From positions 1-10,419 of the forward strand of contig JAFYWE010000204.1 in assembly GCA_017558165.1 (NCBI GenBank): DNA of 10,419 nucleotides, in the 5' to 3' direction. Below the pieces are notes generated by a model, which had not been told where the DNA came from, did not search any database, and saw nothing but the letters and a program-made list of their open reading frames with translations. This document shows positions 6,371-10,419 of the stretch, in pieces. The translations under genes and the position numbers were made by a program. Source of the stretch: Bacteroidaceae bacterium. GTDB taxonomy: Bacteria > Bacteroidota > Bacteroidia > Bacteroidales > Bacteroidaceae. Numbering within the stretch: position 1 is the first letter of the stretch; each line of letters starts with the position of its first letter.

Positions 6371-6861
6371 AACTGTTTCTTTATTAGTTCTAACATCTGT
6401 TTTCTTGCTGCGGAGATAGTTGACTTTATGCTTGTCTTGGGTTTTCCGGTAACCTCTGCAATCTCTTCGAGCGTCATCCCTTCGTCATTCCTCATGCGCA
6501 GATACTCCCTCTGGGTATTGGTAAGCGATGCGTATATGCTCTTTTTTATGGTTCTCAAATCATTCCTGTCGGTGAGTTGAGTAGCCTCAGTGCCTCCAAT
6601 GTAATTGTCGTGGAGCAGGGATTGGGTGTCAAGATGAATCCTGCGGTAGTGCGAGACACAGATATTCTTTGTAATCCTTGTAGCCATTGCCTCGATATTC
6701 CTTACCTCCTGCCCCTGTAGGGTGATGTTCCACAGAGCTATAAGTGTCTCCTGAACTACATCTTCTGCCTCAATGCCCGAGGCGTAAGCGAAATTCCGCG
6801 CCACAGAAAGCAACTTGGGCCTGAGCTTTTCGGATAATATTTCAAAATCTGTTTTTTTCAT
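6367..6861 (-). CDS. ECF-family RNA polymerase sigma-70 factor
   Basis: This 164-residue protein has the two-domain architecture of extracytoplasmic-function sigma factors. Region 2 covers about residues 8-75 (LLSVARNFAYASGIEAEDVV, then QETLIALWN at 37-45, with the helix ending NICVSHYRR). Region 4 covers about 110-160, with the helix-turn-helix GMTLEEIAEVTGKPKTSIKS at 128-147. It would direct RNA polymerase to a dedicated promoter set, probably including its own operon. ATG 6861 is chosen because it immediately precedes the conserved region. An earlier in-frame ATG at 7044 would add 61 residues containing a Phe-rich run encoded by an A-tract, which is not plausible for this family. It is the first gene of the three-gene operon and overlaps the next gene by 4 bases. 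Confidence 0.93.
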   Translation of the reverse strand: MKKTDFEILSEKLRPKLLSVARNFAYASGIEAEDVVQETLIALWNITLQGQEVRNIEAMATRITKNICVSHYRRIHLDTQSLLHDNYIGGTEATQLTDRNDLRTIKKSIYASLTNTQREYLRMRNDEGMTLEEIAEVTGKPKTSIKSTISAARKQMLELIKKQL

Positions 6862-7031
6862 TTGGTTTGCTTTTCTACAAACATGTCGCAAAACAAGGCA
6901 CAAAGTAAAAAAGAAAACAAAAAAAAAGAAAAAGATTTTTTTGACTTGTGCGGAAACAGACCGTGCCTGTATTCTGTAAGTGTTATTTATGAATTCCAAT
7001 GGGGAAAGGGCTGGATTGACAATCATCCCAA

Positions 7032-7053
7032 AAACGTTATACACTAAACGTTA
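7032..7053. repeat. Direct repeat of AAACGTTA, 14-base spacing
   Basis: AAACGTTA occurs at 7032-7039 and 7046-7053. Each copy contains the palindrome AACGTT, and starts are 14 bases apart. They lie between the sigma operon and the pheT -7 box, so they may be a binding site for a regulator of either gene. They are short enough to be coincidence in A/T-rich DNA. Confidence 0.35.
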
Positions 7054-7096
7054 AACACATTTTCCTCTTCTGCTTTCTTTTTTAAAGAAAAAAGTG

Positions 7097-7104
7097 TAAT
7101 TTTG
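7097..7104 (+). promoter_or_regulatory. Candidate pheT promoter, -7 box
   Basis: TAATTTTG is an exact match to the Bacteroidota -7 consensus TAnnTTTG, 75 bases before the pheT ATG. The -33 TTTG element is not clear; the upstream sequence is pyrimidine-rich (TTTCTTT at 7074-7080, which also pairs with AAAGAAA at 7084-7090). The transcript leader would be about 65-70 bases. No attenuator-like stem or Phe-rich leader peptide was seen. Confidence 0.6.
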
Positions 7105-7179
7105 CAGATTGGAATATCATGGGTACATACCACAATGTTTTGTGCCTGTCTGTAATACGGAAATAATAAATAATAGTAT

Positions 7180-9645
7180 ATGAACATTTCTTATAATTGG
7201 CTTAAAGAGTATGTCGACTTCGACATGACACCCGAGGAGGTGTCGGCAGCGCTCACATCAATGGGTCTTGAGACCGATGGCGTTGAAGAGGTGCAGACTA
7301 TCAAGGGTGGCCTTGAGGGTTTGGTTATCGGTGAGGTCCTCACCTGCGTTGACCACCCCGACAGCGACCACTTGCATATTACAACAGTTAATCTTGGTGA
7401 CGGTAACCCTGTGCAGATTGTATGCGGCGCTCCCAACGTGGCGGCAGGCCAGAAGGTTGTTGTAGCAACTATCGGTACAAAGCTGTACAACGGCGATGAG
7501 TGCTTCACAATCAAGAAGGGCAAGATCCGCGGTGCCGAGTCATTCGGTATGATCTGTGCCGAGGACGAGATCGGCATCGGCAACAGCCACGACGGCATCA
7601 TCGTTCTGCCGGCCGACGCAGTACCAGGCACTCTTGCAAAGGATTACTACAACATCAAGAGCGACTACCTGATTGGCGTGGACATCACTCCTAACCGTGC
7701 CGACGCATGCTCACACTATGGCGTGGCACGCGACCTCTATGCATATGTCATGCAGAACAAGGGCGCGAGCGAGTTGCGCCGTCCATCATGCGACGATTTC
7801 AAGGTTGATGACAACTCACTTGAGATTGACATTGACGTACAGAACACCGAGGCTTGCATGCGCTATGCCGGTGTTACAGTAAAGGGCGTTACCGTAAAGG
7901 AGAGCCCAGAGTGGTTGAAGGAGAAGCTGCAGATTATCGGTCTTCGCCCAATCAACAACATCGTGGATATCACAAACTACATTCTGCACGCATACGGACA
8001 GCCAATGCACTGCTTTGACGCCGACAAGATCAAGGGCGGCAAGGTTGTAGTCCGCACATACCCCGAGGGTACTCCATTCGTTACACTTGACGGAGTGGAG
8101 CGCAAGCTGTCGGAGCGCGACCTCATGATCTGCAACGCCGAGGAGCCTATGTGCATCGCCGGTGTATTCGGCGGTCTTGAGTCCGGCACTACCGAGGAGA
8201 CAAAGAACGTGTTCCTTGAGAGCGCATATTTCCACCCGACATGGGTGCGCAAGACATCGCGCCGTCACGCATTGCAGACCGACTCGTCATTCCGTTTCGA
8301 GCGCGGCACCGACCCTAACAACGTTATCTATGCATTGAAGCAGGCCGCTATGCTCATCAAGGAGCTTGCCGGCGGTACAATCTCAATGGAGATAAAGGAT
8401 GTATACCCGACACCGGTTGAGGATTTCAAGGTAGAGCTCGAGTACTCATACGTGAACAGCCTTATCGGCGTTGAGCTTGCTCCTGAGACAATCAAGAACA
8501 TCGTGACATCACTCGAGATGAAGGTTGTTGAGGAGAACGAGAAGGGCCTGTCACTGCTTGTACCTCCTTACCGCGTGGACGTACAGCGTCCATGCGACGT
8601 CGTGGAGGATATCCTGCGCATCTATGGCTACAACAACATCGAGATAACAACAACACTGCACTCGTCAATCATCACCAAGGGTGCCGAGGACAAGTCGCAC
8701 AAGTTGCAGAACATAATCTCGGAGCAGCTGGTTGGTTGCGGTTTCAATGAGATCCTTAACAACTCGCTCACTGCTGCAGGTTACTACGACGAACTCGAGA
8801 GCTTCAAGAGCGAGAACCTCGTGCGCCTGATGAACCCGCTGAGCAATGACCTCAACGTAATGCGTCAGACAATGCTGTTCGGCGGTCTTGAGAGCATCCA
8901 GCGCAACGTAAGCCGCAAGTTCACCGACCTCAGCTTCTTTGAGTTCGGTAACTGCTACCGTTTCGACGCAGAGAACAGAGTGGAGGAGAAGATCCTCAGC
9001 CCATACAGCGAGAGCTATCACCTTGCGTTGTGGATGACAGGCAACAACGTGGCATCATCATGGATTGAGGCCGGCCGCCCATTGTCAGTATACGACCTCA
9101 AGGCTGTAGTTGAACACATCTTCGACCGTCTTGGCTTCAAGCCTGCAATGCGCCTTATCACCACATTCAGCGACGATATCTTCTCGGCAGCTATCCAGGT
9201 TCAGGCACAGAGCAACAAGAAGATTGTGGCACAGTTGGGTATCCTGCGCAAGAAGGTTACAAAGCGCTTCGACATCGACAGCGAGGTTCTCTATGCCGAC
9301 ATCAACTGGACAGAGCTCATGAAGGCAGTAAAGAATGCCAAGATCGGTTACGCCGAGATCAGCAAGTACCCTGCAGTCAAGCGCGACCTCGCACTGCTCA
9401 TTGACAAGAACGTCACATTCGCACAGATTGAGCAGGTGGCACGTGAGACCGAAAAGAAACTTTTGAAGGCCGTTACATTGTTCGACGTATATGAGGGCAA
9501 GAACCTCGAGGAGGGCAAGAAGAGCTACGCTGTAAGCTTCGTTCTCCAGGATGACAACCAGACACTCAACGACAAGGTGATTGACAAGACAATGGCACGC
9601 CTGATGGAGAACTTCCAGAAGCGTCTCGGTGCAATCCAGCGTTAA
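7180..9645 (+). CDS. pheT: Phenylalanyl-tRNA synthetase beta subunit
   Basis: This is the beta chain of the (alpha-beta)2 PheRS, which charges tRNA-Phe; with 821 residues it has the usual bacterial length (~800). Domains in order: an N-terminal lead (MNISYNWLKEYVDFDMTPEE); a tRNA-binding OB domain at about 48-150 (GLVIGEVLTCVDHPDSDHLH ... VCGAPNVAAGQKVVVA); B3/B4 at about 222-377, which in this family carries the editing site (RPINNIVDITNYILHAYGQP); B5 at about 416-487 (PPYRVDVQRPCDVVEDILRI); a catalytic-like core without the class II active site; and a C-terminal FDX-ACB anticodon-binding domain from about 725 (KYPAVKRDLALLID). The partner pheS is not in this window, so the two subunits are encoded apart, as happens in Bacteroidota. 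The YebC-family gene follows after 41 bases without a terminator, probably in one transcript. Codons are strongly biased (AAG, CGC, CTC/CTT), fitting high expression. Confidence 0.97.
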   Translation: MNISYNWLKEYVDFDMTPEEVSAALTSMGLETDGVEEVQTIKGGLEGLVIGEVLTCVDHPDSDHLHITTVNLGDGNPVQIVCGAPNVAAGQKVVVATIGTKLYNGDECFTIKKGKIRGAESFGMICAEDEIGIGNSHDGIIVLPADAVPGTLAKDYYNIKSDYLIGVDITPNRADACSHYGVARDLYAYVMQNKGASELRRPSCDDFKVDDNSLEIDIDVQNTEACMRYAGVTVKGVTVKESPEWLKEKLQIIGLRPINNIVDITNYILHAYGQPMHCFDADKIKGGKVVVRTYPEGTPFVTLDGVERKLSERDLMICNAEEPMCIAGVFGGLESGTTEETKNVFLESAYFHPTWVRKTSRRHALQTDSSFRFERGTDPNNVIYALKQAAMLIKELAGGTISMEIKDVYPTPVEDFKVELEYSYVNSLIGVELAPETIKNIVTSLEMKVVEENEKGLSLLVPPYRVDVQRPCDVVEDILRIYGYNNIEITTTLHSSIITKGAEDKSHKLQNIISEQLVGCGFNEILNNSLTAAGYYDELESFKSENLVRLMNPLSNDLNVMRQTMLFGGLESIQRNVSRKFTDLSFFEFGNCYRFDAENRVEEKILSPYSESYHLALWMTGNNVASSWIEAGRPLSVYDLKAVVEHIFDRLGFKPAMRLITTFSDDIFSAAIQVQAQSNKKIVAQLGILRKKVTKRFDIDSEVLYADINWTELMKAVKNAKIGYAEISKYPAVKRDLALLIDKNVTFAQIEQVARETEKKLLKAVTLFDVYEGKNLEEGKKSYAVSFVLQDDNQTLNDKVIDKTMARLMENFQKRLGAIQR

Positions 9646-9686
9646 TAATTAATAAGGTAATAATAACAAACTAAAATATTTATACT

Positions 9687-10412
9687 ATGGGTAGAGCTTT
9701 TGAATACCGTAAAGCTGCGAAACTTAAGAGATGGGGTAATATGGCACGCGTATTTACCCGTGTTGGAAAACAGATTGCCATTGCCGTTAAGGCCGGCGGT
9801 CCAGACCCAGATACAAACTCACACCTGAGAGCTATCATCGCCAATGCTAAGCGCGAGAACATGCCAAAGGACAACATCGAGCGCGCTATCAAGAACGCGA
9901 TGGGTAAGGACCAGAAGGATTACAAGGAGGTACCATACGAGGGTTATGGCCCTTACGGTATCGCAATCTTCGTGGATGCCGCAACTGACAACACCACACG
10001 TACCGTTGCCAACGTACGCGCCGTTTTCAACAAGTTCGGCGGTACACTCGGTACACAGGGTAGCCTTGACTTCATGTTCACACAGAAGAGTGTGTTTACA
10101 TTTACAAAGAAGGATGACCTTGATATGGATGAACTGATTCTTGACCTTATCGATTACGGTGTAGAGGATGAGTACGATGAGGAGGAGAACGAGATCACAA
10201 TCTACGGTGATCCAAAATCTTTCGGTGCAATCCAGAAGACACTCGAGGAGAAGGGCTTCGAGATCACAGGTAGCGAGTTCACACGTATCCCTAACGACCA
10301 GAAGGACGTTACCGAGGAGCAGCGTGCAATCATCGACAAGATTGTTGAGCGCCTCGAGGAGGACGATGACGTTCAGAACGTATATACAAACATGAAGCCT
10401 GTAGAAGAGTGA
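9687..10412 (+). CDS. YebC/PmpR (TACO1) family protein
   Basis: This 241-residue protein starts MGRAFEYRKAAKLKRWGNMA and carries the family hallmarks: the basic N-terminal helical domain with KRWGNMARVFTRVGKQIAIA, NSHLRAIIANAKRENMPKDN followed by IERAIKNAMGK, then the alpha/beta parts with YEGYGPYGIAIFVDAATDN, NRT-like NTTRTVANVR, GTLGTQGSLDFMF, and the acidic end EEDDDVQNVYTNM. The complete gene ends 7 bases before the window edge. The family was long annotated as a transcriptional regulator. TACO1 is a mitochondrial translational activator, and bacterial members have more recently been linked to relief of ribosome stalling at proline-rich stretches. Its place after pheT agrees with a translation role. 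A cytoplasmic, ribosome-associated location is inferred. The start follows an A/T-rich spacer without Shine-Dalgarno. Confidence 0.95.
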   Translation: MGRAFEYRKAAKLKRWGNMARVFTRVGKQIAIAVKAGGPDPDTNSHLRAIIANAKRENMPKDNIERAIKNAMGKDQKDYKEVPYEGYGPYGIAIFVDAATDNTTRTVANVRAVFNKFGGTLGTQGSLDFMFTQKSVFTFTKKDDLDMDELILDLIDYGVEDEYDEEENEITIYGDPKSFGAIQKTLEEKGFEITGSEFTRIPNDQKDVTEEQRAIIDKIVERLEEDDDVQNVYTNMKPVEE

Positions 10413-10419
10413 TTTTTGC

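Larger units (their letters stand above)
6862..7179. other. Divergent intergenic region between ECF operon and pheT
   Basis: The 318 bases hold no convincing gene. The part next to the sigma gene (about 6900-6947) is a run of A-tracts followed by a T-tract. GATTG-A-CAATC (7014-7024) is a small inverted repeat, and AAACGTTA occurs twice (7032-7039, 7046-7053). A pheT promoter candidate is at 7097-7104. No exact TAnnTTTG box was found for the sigma operon, which would fit expression from an alternative, possibly self-dependent promoter, but this is not shown. Confidence 0.5.

Noticed and set aside
6905..6947. A-tract/T-tract run as an intrinsic terminator or phase-variable promoter
   Set aside because: There is no stem before the T-run, and the A-runs are broken by other bases. 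Variation in length cannot be judged from one sequence.
6862..7044. N-terminal extension of the ECF sigma factor from ATG 7044
   Set aside because: The extension contains a Phe-rich hydrophobic run produced by A-tracts, which is foreign to ECF sigma factors. ATG 6861 directly precedes the conserved region.
7191..7631. 146-codon minus-strand frame opposite pheT
   Set aside because: It is antisense to the conserved tRNA-binding domain of PheT and its composition mirrors the PheT codons.

Overview
The window looks like chromosomal DNA of a member of the Bacteroidales (Bacteroidota; Bacteroides/Prevotella-like). This rests on three things. TAnnTTTG-type -7 boxes lie ahead of trpS and pheT. Gene starts have A/T-rich leaders without clear Shine-Dalgarno sequences. 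An ECF sigma operon encodes a protein with SusC-plug-like 'VDG...GVIIITTK' repeats. No tRNA, rRNA, CRISPR array, transposase or phage gene was recognised.

Layout: (1) 1-153, minus: the 5' end of a small membrane protein gene that runs off the left edge. (2) 154-941: a 788-base stretch without a convincing gene but rich in inverted repeats, including a ~108-bp palindromic intergenic repeat (277-384) and an 82-bp stem-loop-like inverted repeat (577-658). (3) 942-3752, plus: a 936-residue protein with an acidic low-complexity tract, a beta-rich middle, a degenerate AAA+ domain and an intact CbbX/SpoVK-type AAA+ domain. (4) 3778-3814: a terminator shared with the convergent trpS gene (3834-4925, minus). 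(5) 5145-6861, minus: a three-gene operon of ECF sigma factor, single-pass membrane protein (probable anti-sigma factor) and exported protein with two plug-like repeats, ending at a perfect 26-base palindrome. (6) 6862-7179: a divergent intergenic region carrying a pheT promoter candidate. (7) 7180-10412, plus: pheT followed by a YebC/TACO1-family gene.

How they fit together: trpS, pheT and the YebC-family gene all serve translation. The ECF operon looks like a self-contained envelope-signalling unit, since the sigma and membrane protein genes overlap by 4 bases (ATGA). The AAA+ gene stands alone, with no recognisable partner inside the window.

The most unusual content is the AAA+ protein with its long structured upstream region, and the barrel-less plug-repeat protein in the ECF operon. 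Neither can be called a new system from sequence alone.
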